From a virus: a stretch of DNA of 64,000 nt. Positions 1-5,225 of the stretch are shown piece after piece. Position 1 is the stretch's first letter. Every line of letters starts with the position of its first letter. The position numbers were made by a program, and so were the translations under genes. Where the stretch lies: positions 1 through 64,000 of IMG/VR virus record IMGVR_UViG_3300027971_000044; one strand, given 5' to 3'. A model generated the notes under the pieces. It ran no database searches. It saw nothing but the letters and a program-made list of their open reading frames with translations, and was not told where the DNA came from.

Positions 1-126
1 TGCCACTACATTAGTGGAAACCTTTTGTAAGTCTGCTACGACTTTATTCATTTCATCTGCGCTATTAGCGGTGAAGTCAACGCCTAGTAATTGTGCGCCG
101 TCCCATAGTGAGTATGTTATTGTCAT
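1..126 (-). CDS. hypothetical protein, N-terminal 42 residues, runs off window
   Basis: Read on the minus strand from ATG at 126-124, the frame stays open to base 1, so only the N-terminus (MTITYSLWDGAQLLGVDFTA...) is present. An AAAGGATAG ribosome-binding site lies about 8 bases upstream, and a good promoter lies at 163-191. The sequence 'DFTANSADEMNKVVADLQKV' looks like a small soluble alpha/beta or helical protein. I do not recognise a family. It is the first gene of a leftward unit that continues outside the window. Confidence 0.7.
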   Translation of the reverse strand, partial: MTITYSLWDGAQLLGVDFTANSADEMNKVVADLQKVSTNVVA

Positions 127-162
127 TTTATTTTCTATCCTTTGTTAGTAGTTATAGTAAGT

Positions 163-191
163 ATTGTAGCCTAGTGGGCTGACATTATCAA
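163..191 (-). promoter_or_regulatory. sigma70-type promoter for leftward gene at 126
   Basis: On the minus strand TTGATA (191-186) and TACAAT (168-163) are separated by 17 bases, which is close to the bacterial housekeeping consensus. The predicted start of transcription is near 156, leaving a leader of about 30 bases that carries the AAAGGATAG ribosome-binding site. Confidence 0.7.
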
Positions 192-214
192 GACGACACG
201 CCGTAGCGTGTAGC

Positions 215-391
215 CTATGCGGTGTGAGTTACCTCACACACGCACTCTATGCAATAGCAAGCCTTGCTAGAGAGTAGGTCACGCAATAGAGCCTTGCGTG
301 TATAGGCATTTAGTCCATAAGAGGACTTGACCCCACCATTGTGGAAGTCGTGAACGATTGTAGAGTATAACTCTTCTGTAAGGTTAGTCAT
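215..391 (-). CDS. small hypothetical protein (58 aa)
   Basis: Starts MTNLTEELYSTIVHDFHNGG and ends CVCEVTHTA. The ATG shares its A with the stop codon of the upstream gene (TAATG at 391), so translation is probably coupled. An AAGGGG ribosome-binding site is 8 bases upstream. A C-terminal CYCIECVC cluster could bind metal. Family not recognised. Like its neighbour it starts with MTN. Confidence 0.65.
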   Translation of the reverse strand: MTNLTEELYSTIVHDFHNGGVKSSYGLNAYTRKALLRDLLSSKACYCIECVCEVTHTA

Positions 392-564
392 TAGTTAGAC
401 CCCTTACCTACTAGGTTATGCTCGGCGTAGTTACCGCCGCACATTGTGCAGAGTGACCAAGCGGTTACTCTACCGCAACCTGCTGAGCAGGCTACATATC
501 CAAGACGCTTAGCGTCACTTTCTACTAGGTAGTCGTTACGACTTTCCCATATTCTGTTAGTCAT
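391..564 (-). CDS. small putative zinc-binding protein (57 aa)
   Basis: Begins MTNRIWESRNDYLVESDAKR after an AAAGGTTAGG ribosome-binding site. C26-x3-C30 and C39-x2-C42 form a plausible four-cysteine zinc knuckle (VACSAGC ... LCTMC). It heads a two-gene leftward unit with the 58-residue protein at 215-391, overlapping it by one base. Function unknown. Small zinc-finger proteins are common among early genes of phages. Confidence 0.65.
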   Translation of the reverse strand: MTNRIWESRNDYLVESDAKRLGYVACSAGCGRVTAWSLCTMCGGNYAEHNLVGKGSN

Positions 565-614
565 TTTAGACCTAACCTTTCTTAGTAAGACTTTCTTACT
601 TTCTTTATACTATA

Positions 615-623
615 ATCATAGCA
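615..623 (-). promoter_or_regulatory. extended -10 promoter for leftward genes
   Basis: TGCTATGAT on the minus strand is an extended -10 element about 50 bases before the start at 564. No convincing -35 hexamer is visible at 16-18 bases. The lysin promoter at 4080-4109 has the same TGNTATGAT form, which supports the call. Confidence 0.5.
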
Positions 624-808
624 AGGGGGACTGACATTTAGGGGGGTTACTCGCTAGTATTCGCAAACTATTTTTGTGATAAGGGTCACACTCACGCTCA
701 CGGGCATAGGGTAATGGGAGCACTATCGGACAAAACGGACATCTTTAAATGTGTGTATCATACAAATTAAAAATATATTAACATTTTCTCAAAAGTGACT
801 TTGATCTA
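624..808. other. divergent intergenic region
   Basis: This non-coding region separates leftward and rightward transcription units. I see no supported open reading frame, tRNA or strong hairpin in it. It holds G-rich tracts and then an AT-rich segment leading into the rightward promoter at 809. Confidence 0.4.
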
Positions 809-838
809 TTGACTTGCGAAAATCCCAAATGGTATACT
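809..838 (+). promoter_or_regulatory. sigma70-type promoter for rightward small-gene cluster
   Basis: TTGACT (809-814), an 18-base spacer, then TATACT (833-838) preceded by TGG, so both a -35 and an extended -10 are present. Transcription would start near 845, giving an unusually long leader of about 190 bases before the first gene at 1037. Confidence 0.75.
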
Positions 839-844
839 TCTCTA

Positions 845-1005
845 GCACAACAGTTTTCGGAGATCGCATCAAGGGTTTAAACTTGTGTAGCAACCATACC
901 AAAGGTAGCTGGCCTGAAAAGGTTCAACCGATGAATCCGCACCAAAAGTCGTAGGATTTCGGGGATATGTATATAATTTCTATATGCATGCCCGTAGGGT
1001 TTTTA
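845..1005 (+). ncRNA. candidate structured 5' leader RNA (riboswitch-like or attenuator)
   Basis: Several pairings are visible in the leader: CTA(g)CACAA (about 843-850) with TTGTGTAG; TACC/GGTA around 897-906; CCT-GAAA-AGG, a GNRA-capped hairpin near 913-922; and CCGA..AATCC (928-938) with GGATT..TCGG (953-962). An AT-rich inverted repeat at about 961-993 is followed by CCC-gta-GGG-TTTTT (991-1004), which is terminator-like. No reading frame with a ribosome-binding site is seen. A structured regulatory leader is inferred. I could not match it to a named family; the pieces GATGAATCC...GTAGGA only loosely recall parts of the ydaO (c-di-AMP) element. Confidence 0.45.
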
Positions 1006-1036
1006 TAGCAAACCACCAAAGATTAAGGAAAAGCAA

Positions 1037-1249
1037 ATGGCTAAAAGAATAAATTGGGAATATGCAAATATAAGAGATAAAGTGGCGGGAACTCCATTTG
1101 ATAACTCATATGATTGGCGTGAATTAAAGTCATTAAGAGATACTACTTGTGAAGCATGCCAAAGAAGGATTCATAAAGGACAGATGATGAAATGGAATGT
1201 AAATACCAAAACGGTAATGCATTTGGAGAAAGATTGTAAGCTTTGGTAA
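1037..1249 (+). CDS. small putative zinc-binding protein (70 aa)
   Basis: Begins MAKRINWEYANIRDKVAGTP after an AAGGAAAAG ribosome-binding site. C38-x2-C41 with H62-x4-C67 gives a plausible zinc site (TTCEACQRRI ... VMHLEKDCKLW). It is the first gene after the long leader and its promoter at 809-838. Function unknown. Confidence 0.75.
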   Translation: MAKRINWEYANIRDKVAGTPFDNSYDWRELKSLRDTTCEACQRRIHKGQMMKWNVNTKTVMHLEKDCKLW

Positions 1250-1303
1250 AAAATATTCTATTAACATTTAGTAGAATCTATAAAGCAGTCGACTAGGATA
1301 TAT

Positions 1304-1513
1304 ATGTCAAATGAAAACACATCTTGTTTTACTTACAAGGTAGAAATGATTATTCAGATCTTGGCGGCAGATGAAATTACCGCTAGAGCACAACTGGATG
1401 AAAAAGGCGGATACGTAACATCTAGAGAAGTTACTTTCATGGACTCCATGCAGGTCTATAAAGGAAATAAGCTAAGCAAGAAAAAGAAAGATATTGACCC
1501 TGTAGTCGAATAA
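1304..1513 (+). CDS. hypothetical protein (69 aa)
   Basis: Begins MSNENTSCFTYKVEMIIQIL with an AGGA ribosome-binding site 6 bases upstream. The middle (AADEITARAQLDEKGGYVTS) resembles small alpha/beta proteins in which a strand is followed by a helix of the 'DEITAR' type. The C-terminus is lysine-rich (KLSKKKKD). Function not recognised. Confidence 0.65.
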   Translation: MSNENTSCFTYKVEMIIQILAADEITARAQLDEKGGYVTSREVTFMDSMQVYKGNKLSKKKKDIDPVVE

Positions 1514-1522
1514 AAATTGTTA

Positions 1523-1528
1523 TATAAT
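1523..1528 (+). promoter_or_regulatory. -10 element placed for leaderless start
   Basis: TATAAT ends exactly six bases before the ATG at 1535, so transcription would begin at or beside the start codon. No ribosome-binding site precedes that ATG, which supports a leaderless message. No -35 hexamer lies at standard spacing. Confidence 0.5.
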
Positions 1529-1534
1529 TAACCT

Positions 1535-1819
1535 ATGTCTCCAGAGAAGATATCGGTTAAGAAACAAAAAGATTATCTGGCACGTTATTTAAAAGACATT
1601 AAAGAAAAGAACCCTTGCATCGATTGCAAAGTATCCTATCCGTATTATATGATGGACTTTGATCATGTTCGTGGAACCAAGCATGCAAATGTGGCGGAAC
1701 TAATCAATACGTTATCTAAGAAACGAATAGATGCAGAAATAGCAAAGTGTGAAGTAGTTTGTTCAAATTGCCATAGAGCAAGAACCTATTTAAGAAAAAA
1801 CGGGAAGAAGGAAGCATAA
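1535..1819 (+). CDS. HNH endonuclease family protein (94 aa)
   Basis: A compact HNH protein. C28-x2-C31 and C76-x2-C79 form the zinc site. DFDHV (41-45) provides the D-H pair, and CSNCHRART (76-84) supplies the distal N and H. HNH enzymes of this size cleave DNA; free-standing ones in phages act as homing endonucleases, nickases or packaging-associated nucleases, and sequence alone does not say which. No terminase is adjacent, so a packaging role is not supported here. The start lies six bases after a TATAAT box with no ribosome-binding site. The stop overlaps the next gene (TAATG). Confidence 0.85.
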   Translation: MSPEKISVKKQKDYLARYLKDIKEKNPCIDCKVSYPYYMMDFDHVRGTKHANVAELINTLSKKRIDAEIAKCEVVCSNCHRARTYLRKNGKKEA

Positions 1820-1929
1820 TGAAATTCTGTACATATTGCGATAAGCTCTCATATACATCCAAAGTAACACTAAATGGATCTAAGATCTATTATTGTGATG
1901 ATCATGCTGATAGAATAGCAGTTGACTAG
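1819..1929 (+). CDS. tiny zinc-finger-like protein (36 aa)
   Basis: Reads MKFCTYCDKLSYTSKVTLNG and ends YYCDDHADRIAVD. C4-x2-C7 and C26-x2-H29 make a neat zinc-ribbon pattern. Its ATG shares a base with the stop of the HNH gene and GGAAGAAGGAAG lies just upstream, so it is probably translated by coupling. Function unknown. Confidence 0.6.
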   Translation: MKFCTYCDKLSYTSKVTLNGSKIYYCDDHADRIAVD

Positions 1930-1934
1930 GATTA

Positions 1935-1943
1935 TGGTATAAT
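1935..1943 (+). promoter_or_regulatory. extended -10 promoter for leaderless gene at 1950
   Basis: TGGTATAAT. The hexamer ends at 1943 and the ATG of the next gene is at 1950, a six-base gap as at 1523-1535. No -35 box is visible at 16-18 bases, so this is an extended -10 promoter. Confidence 0.6.
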
Positions 1944-1949
1944 AATATT

Positions 1950-2081
1950 ATGAATAAATGTTCTGCACATACATGCACATTGCCATCATTTGTATTTAGA
2001 AAAGATGATCCATCTATTGGATACTGCATGGCACATGGCATGGAATACGCATATGTTATGAAAGCAAGAGAATCTAAATGA
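1950..2081 (+). CDS. tiny cysteine/histidine-containing protein (43 aa)
   Basis: Begins MNKCSAHTCTLPSFVFRKDD and continues GYCMAHGMEYAYVMKARESK. C4, H7, C9, C30 and H33 could co-ordinate a metal (CSAHTC ... YCMAHG). There is no ribosome-binding site, and the extended -10 TGGTATAAT ends six bases upstream, so a leaderless transcript is likely. The stop overlaps the next start (ATGA). Confidence 0.6.
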   Translation: MNKCSAHTCTLPSFVFRKDDPSIGYCMAHGMEYAYVMKARESK

Positions 2082-2245
2082 AGAAGATACAGCGTAAGAC
2101 AAAGTCTTTCTCAGCTTTAATAATGCTAATTGCGACAGCAATCCTGTCAGGTGTAGCTTTGAATAAATTTTTAAATTGGGCGGGACAGCAAGAAGACTTC
2201 TTTGATTTTGATCTAAATGAAGACATAGACAGAGAAAATGTATAA
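2078..2245 (+). CDS. small single-pass membrane protein (55 aa)
   Basis: A basic N-terminus (MKKIQRKTKS) is followed by a hydrophobic helix at about residues 11-28 (SALIMLIATAILSGVAL) and an acidic tail (EDFFDFDLNEDIDREN). The predicted topology is N-in, C-out. It overlaps the previous gene by four bases and the next by eight. A role in lysis, superinfection exclusion or membrane sensing is possible but not shown. Confidence 0.65.
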   Translation: MKKIQRKTKSFSALIMLIATAILSGVALNKFLNWAGQQEDFFDFDLNEDIDRENV

Positions 2246-2366
2246 CTCATTACTTGGGTCTATATTAGATCTAATCTACCTTGGCTCATATTACCTATTA
2301 GTTCCATTTGTATCTCTGGTTATATTATCTTCTATGGTTGTATATATAAAAAGCTTTAAACTTTAA
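2238..2366 (+). CDS. small hydrophobic membrane protein (42 aa)
   Basis: Reads MYNSLLGSILDLIYLGSYYL and then LVPFVSLVILSSMVVYIKSF. Almost the whole protein is hydrophobic, enough for one long or two short membrane helices, with a basic C-terminus. It overlaps the upstream membrane protein gene by eight bases, so the two are probably made together. Family not recognised. Confidence 0.6.
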   Translation: MYNSLLGSILDLIYLGSYYLLVPFVSLVILSSMVVYIKSFKL

Positions 2367-2573
2367 TTCTCCCGCCCTTTTCTGGGGTCTTAGTATCGGA
2401 GATACCAATTATGCCCTGTTAGGGCTTTAGAACCCTCATAGAGGGCTTATATGGCATATTCTGAAAATGATCACAGATGCTAAAATGGCTCTTCTATCGA
2501 CGCAGCACTTTTTTCGCACTAATTGCACTATATGTCCGTATTGTCTATATACTATCTATATAAAAGAAAAAAT
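2367..2573. other. non-coding region with clustered small hairpins
   Basis: Three consecutive hairpins sit downstream of the rightward small genes: GTATC-gga-GATAC (2393-2405), GCCCT-gtt-AGGGC (2413-2425) and CCCTC-ata-GAGGG (2433-2445). An alternative outer pairing is ATGCC (2411-2415) with GGCAT (2453-2457). None is followed by a long T run, so they are not classic terminators. They could be a small structured RNA or 3' end protection. I see nothing definable from 2458 to 2573. Confidence 0.35.
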
Positions 2574-2605
2574 CCCAATCAGAGGCGGATCCGATTGGGC
2601 TTTTC
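2574..2605. terminator. bidirectional intrinsic terminator between convergent units
   Basis: CCCAATC (2574-2580) pairs with GATTGGG (2593-2599). TTTT follows after one base on the plus strand, and an A-rich run (AAAAGAAAAAAT) precedes it, giving a U run on the minus strand. It lies between the rightward small genes ending at 2366 and the leftward operon ending at 2699, as expected for a shared terminator. Confidence 0.75.
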
Positions 2606-2698
2606 TAGTGTATTACTACACATTATATAGGGAGACATTGCTGCCGTCACCTACACATCTTAATTGTAATATGGATTATTTTCTATGTCAAGCATTTA

Positions 2699-2890
2699 CT
2701 ACCATTTTCCAATAGGGCATTTTGCATCTAGTAGTCTTGTTTTCATTTCCATGAAACACCCGCATTTATTGCATTGTTTTGTAAATTGAATTAAATTTTC
2801 GCAAGAAAGACAAGATTGCATTCTTTCTTTTTGTATCTCTTCAGAAGACCTAGGTGCATCTGAATCAAACAAGTCCCAAGGTTTAACCAT
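2699..2890 (-). CDS. six-cysteine zinc-ribbon protein (63 aa)
   Basis: Begins MVKPWDLFDSDAPRSSEEIQ. Cysteines at 27, 30, 40, 43, 45 and 58 (SCLSC, QCNKCGCF, KCPIGKW) match a small protein family common in tailed phages, usually a 'PWDLL...C-x2-C...C-x2-C-x-C...CPIGKW' protein of unknown function (DUF6171-like, from memory). I chose the ATG at 2890 because conservation begins there; it overlaps the upstream gene by eight bases. It is the last gene of the lysin operon. Confidence 0.75.
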   Translation of the reverse strand: MVKPWDLFDSDAPRSSEEIQKERMQSCLSCENLIQFTKQCNKCGCFMEMKTRLLDAKCPIGKW

Positions 2891-3086
2891 TGTTATCTTC
2901 AGGTGGGGTAAATGAAGGAGCAGGCCCAAGAAGAAATCCTTGTTCATGATATTCAATCATTTTTGCCGTCTTCTCAGGATCTGTTTTATTTGCCATAATT
3001 GTTAGCATGTCGTAAATACGGTGAAGCATTATATAGTTCACCATAGGTAGGTTATCTTCTATTGATTGAGATTCTTTATTTTCCAT
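2883..3086 (-). CDS. hypothetical protein (67 aa)
   Basis: Begins MENKESQSIEDNLPMVNYIM. The chosen ATG follows GGGGAGG at ideal spacing and overlaps the previous stop by one base (TAATG); a longer frame upstream is less likely. The middle (HRIYDMLTIMANKTDPEKTA) is probably helical, and the C-terminus is proline-rich (GPAPSFTPPEDNNG). Function unknown. Confidence 0.7.
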   Translation of the reverse strand: MENKESQSIEDNLPMVNYIMLHRIYDMLTIMANKTDPEKTAKMIEYHEQGFLLGPAPSFTPPEDNNG

Positions 3087-3289
3087 TATGGCCTCCCCAT
3101 ATCTTCCCAAAATATTTCACGCCCCATAGCGTCTTTCTCAGATAGGGCATTTCCTTCAAACTCATAATTAAAAGGGTTCTCTTCTTGCGGCGCACTTATT
3201 TTTGCACTATTTTGCGGAATCACTTTAACATGAAAGAAGTTTTCTTCTTGCTCACAGGTGCATTGCCCGTTTTTACATTCATCTAACAT
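3086..3289 (-). CDS. hypothetical protein with N-terminal cysteines (67 aa)
   Basis: Begins MLDECKNGQCTCEQEENFFH. Three cysteines near the N-terminus (C5, C10, C12) may bind metal or form disulphides; the rest is acidic and probably disordered. It overlaps the upstream gene by eleven bases within the leftward operon. Family not recognised. Confidence 0.65.
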   Translation of the reverse strand: MLDECKNGQCTCEQEENFFHVKVIPQNSAKISAPQEENPFNYEFEGNALSEKDAMGREIFWEDMGRP

Positions 3290-3488
3290 TGTCCACCGCT
3301 TTCATAATATCATCGTAATCTTTTGTTCCAAGGACTTTTTTATAGTGGCAAGATAGGCAATAAACAAATACCCGATCCTCACCGTCCTGGTTAGGGAAAA
3401 GAGGACCTTGATCCATTGGACATTCAAGTCTAGGAACAAGGCCCTCTTCTGATAAGGCTATGTACTTAGATACGTATTGTATCTGCAT
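3279..3488 (-). CDS. zinc-ribbon-like protein (69 aa)
   Basis: Begins MQIQYVSKYIALSEEGLVPR. C23, C44 and C47 (ECPMDQGP ... VYCLSCHYKK) resemble half of a zinc ribbon, with H48 or another residue as a possible fourth ligand. It follows the lysin gene by a few bases in the same operon. Function unknown. Confidence 0.7.
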   Translation of the reverse strand: MQIQYVSKYIALSEEGLVPRLECPMDQGPLFPNQDGEDRVFVYCLSCHYKKVLGTKDYDDIMKAVDNVR

Positions 3489-3494
3489 TACTTC

Positions 3495-4046
3495 CTACTT
3501 CTTTGCATCAGTTGGGAATTGCAAAAGCCATTCCTTAGCCTTCGGGGTCATACCCTTCCAGCTTGACCAATCTGAGCCGCCTTCGGTCATGTAGTACGTT
3601 ATCTCTGCGTTAGTTACTGGGTCGAATAACTCTTTGTTACTCTTTAGGTCGAATTTCTCTAGTCTTTTTGGACCGAGATCTCCAATCATGTTTATCTGGA
3701 ATATTCCATAGGAACTATCTCCAGTTTTCTTATCCCCGTTATATGCAAGCGGTCTTCCATTAGATTCACGCTTTGCTATTGACCAAGCTTTCTTAAGGCC
3801 TGATCCTTCGAATCCTACAGTCTTGAGTAGTAAAACTAGTTCTTCGTCTGTAAGCATCTCAGATGGCTTGTAAATCTCTTTACTAAAACTATCTAAGACT
3901 TCTTGCTTTAGTTGGGCTTCAGTTTTCACTAAAGGTTGTACTGTTAAGGCATTTGCTGGCTGTACAGGAAACAAAAATAATGTTATCATTACTATTGTAA
4001 CTATATTGTGAGCCAGATCACTCACCTGTTGTTTTATTTTCTCCAT
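3495..4046 (-). CDS. exported lysozyme-like / transglycosylase (SLT-fold) protein, candidate endolysin (183 aa)
   Basis: The N-terminus has a signal peptide: charged start, hydrophobic run at about residues 14-28 (NIVTIVMITLFLF), and a likely cleavage after PANA33. The second half is a lysozyme-like domain: AKRESNGRPLAYNG carries the candidate catalytic E94, and SSYGIFQINM (111-120) is the typical substrate-groove motif of lytic transglycosylases and goose-type lysozymes. It should cut peptidoglycan glycan strands. The start at 4046 was chosen because AGGAGG lies eight bases before it; the frame extends upstream to 4133 but that part overlaps the promoter. It may be a secreted lysin or a virion-associated hydrolase. 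Confidence 0.8.
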   Translation of the reverse strand: MEKIKQQVSDLAHNIVTIVMITLFLFPVQPANALTVQPLVKTEAQLKQEVLDSFSKEIYKPSEMLTDEELVLLLKTVGFEGSGLKKAWSIAKRESNGRPLAYNGDKKTGDSSYGIFQINMIGDLGPKRLEKFDLKSNKELFDPVTNAEITYYMTEGGSDWSSWKGMTPKAKEWLLQFPTDAKK

Positions 4047-4079
4047 TGGCATTTCCTCCTCTAGAGATAACGAACTACA

Positions 4080-4109
4080 ATCATAACATTGATGGGATAA
4101 GCCTGTCAA
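4080..4109 (-). promoter_or_regulatory. promoter of the lysin operon
   Basis: TTGACA (4109-4104), an 18-base spacer, then TATGAT (4085-4080) preceded by TGT on the minus strand: a perfect -35 and a near-consensus extended -10. Transcription should begin near 4073, about 27 bases before the chosen lysin start. This excludes the longer open frame as the translated form. Confidence 0.8.
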
Positions 4110-4131
4110 GCCAGTCAACCAGAAAGAAAAC

Positions 4132-5136
4132 ATGAATATATCTTATTATACTATTCAGTCGGGGCTTAATCCCGCAGTTGGCTATGGCTATGCAGGAAAG
4201 AATATAGTTAAATCTTTAAATAAACTTGGGCATAATATAACATTTGCTGATCCTAAAGCTGATATTCAATTAAGCTTTACTCAGCCACAACATTTTAAGC
4301 TACATAGAAAACAATATCAGATTTCATATACTCCGTGGGAATCTACAGAGATGAAGCCAGAGTGGGTTGAAAGATTTAATGCGTGTGATGAAGTCTGGAC
4401 AACATCTGACTGGTGTGCTAAAGTATTTAAAGACAATGGAATAACTAAACCAATATATGTTTATCCACATGGGATTGAAAGCATCTGGGTACCTAAAAAA
4501 AGATTTGTTCAAAAAGGAACACCCTTAAAGTTTTTACATATTGGAGAGCCTTCTCCAAGAAAAGACGGGCAACTAGTAGTAAATACATTCATAAAACTAT
4601 TTGGCAATAATCCAGACTATCACTTAACAATTAAAGCTCATAAGTTTAGTACTATTAGAGTATATGATAATGAAGATAGCATTATTGGTCTTCCCCACGA
4701 ACTTTATAGTAATATAGATATGATTACAGATGAGATTAACGAAGAGCATCTTGTAAAGCTTTATCACGATCATCATGTTTTAGTTTATCCTACATGGGGA
4801 GAAGGTTTTGGCTTTATTCCTTTACAAGGATTAGCAACTGGTATGCCAGTAATATCAACATATGATTGGTCTCACTATATGGACTACATGGGACCACTTA
4901 AGTTAAAGTCTAAACTTACAAATGAGACTATGCCAAACTTTATATCAGATGGACATATAGGAAAAATGTTTAAACCAGATGCAAAACATTTAGAAGAGTT
5001 GATGTTAGAAGTTTCAAGTAACTATAATGCTTACTCTGGATATTATTTTGCTCAGTCAACCGAAATACATGAAAAGTATAATTGGGATCAGTTGACCAAG
5101 AAAGCATTTGAACATTTAGTAGAAAAATTTAATTAG
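4132..5136 (+). CDS. GT4-like glycosyltransferase (334 aa)
   Basis: A GT-B fold glycosyltransferase. The N-terminal half begins NISYYTIQSGLNPAVGYGYAG, a glycine-rich donor loop like that of family 4 enzymes. The C-terminal half has LKFLHIGEPSPRKDG, where the nucleotide-sugar domain begins, and WGEGFGFIPLQGLATGMPVI (about 223-242), the sugar-nucleotide-binding motif. It would transfer a sugar from an NDP-sugar to an acceptor; phage enzymes of this type modify DNA bases, virion proteins or host surface glycans. No DNA-modification genes are adjacent, so the acceptor is unknown. It diverges from the lysin operon and has only an A-rich weak ribosome-binding site (AGAAAGAAAA). Confidence 0.85.
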   Translation: MNISYYTIQSGLNPAVGYGYAGKNIVKSLNKLGHNITFADPKADIQLSFTQPQHFKLHRKQYQISYTPWESTEMKPEWVERFNACDEVWTTSDWCAKVFKDNGITKPIYVYPHGIESIWVPKKRFVQKGTPLKFLHIGEPSPRKDGQLVVNTFIKLFGNNPDYHLTIKAHKFSTIRVYDNEDSIIGLPHELYSNIDMITDEINEEHLVKLYHDHHVLVYPTWGEGFGFIPLQGLATGMPVISTYDWSHYMDYMGPLKLKSKLTNETMPNFISDGHIGKMFKPDAKHLEELMLEVSSNYNAYSGYYFAQSTEIHEKYNWDQLTKKAFEHLVEKFN

Positions 5137-5159
5137 CCCTTCCCCTTTTAATCATTCTT

Positions 5160-5168
5160 TGGTAGAAT
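5160..5168 (+). promoter_or_regulatory. extended -10 promoter for ribonucleotide reductase
   Basis: TGGTAGAAT about 57 bases upstream of the reductase start. No convincing -35 is present. The 50-base leader includes CCGC-ta-GGCGG, a short hairpin near 5198-5208. The same TGGTAGAAT sequence precedes the holin gene at 7161-7169. Confidence 0.5.
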
Positions 5169-5225
5169 AGGATCTTCACACTAAATTTAAATTAACCGCT
5201 AGGCGGAGAAAAAAGGTATTATAAA

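Noticed and set aside
917-940. tRNA suggested by GGTTCAA in the leader
   Set aside because: No acceptor, D or anticodon arms can be formed around it; it reads better as part of the structured leader.
2467-2715. 82-residue open frame on the plus strand
   Set aside because: It runs through the bidirectional terminator and into the 3' end of a minus-strand gene, has no ribosome-binding site and no family-like sequence.
4047-4133. Longer lysin start at 4133
   Set aside because: The extra codons cover the -10 and the expected transcription start, and AGGAGG is correctly placed only for the start at 4046.
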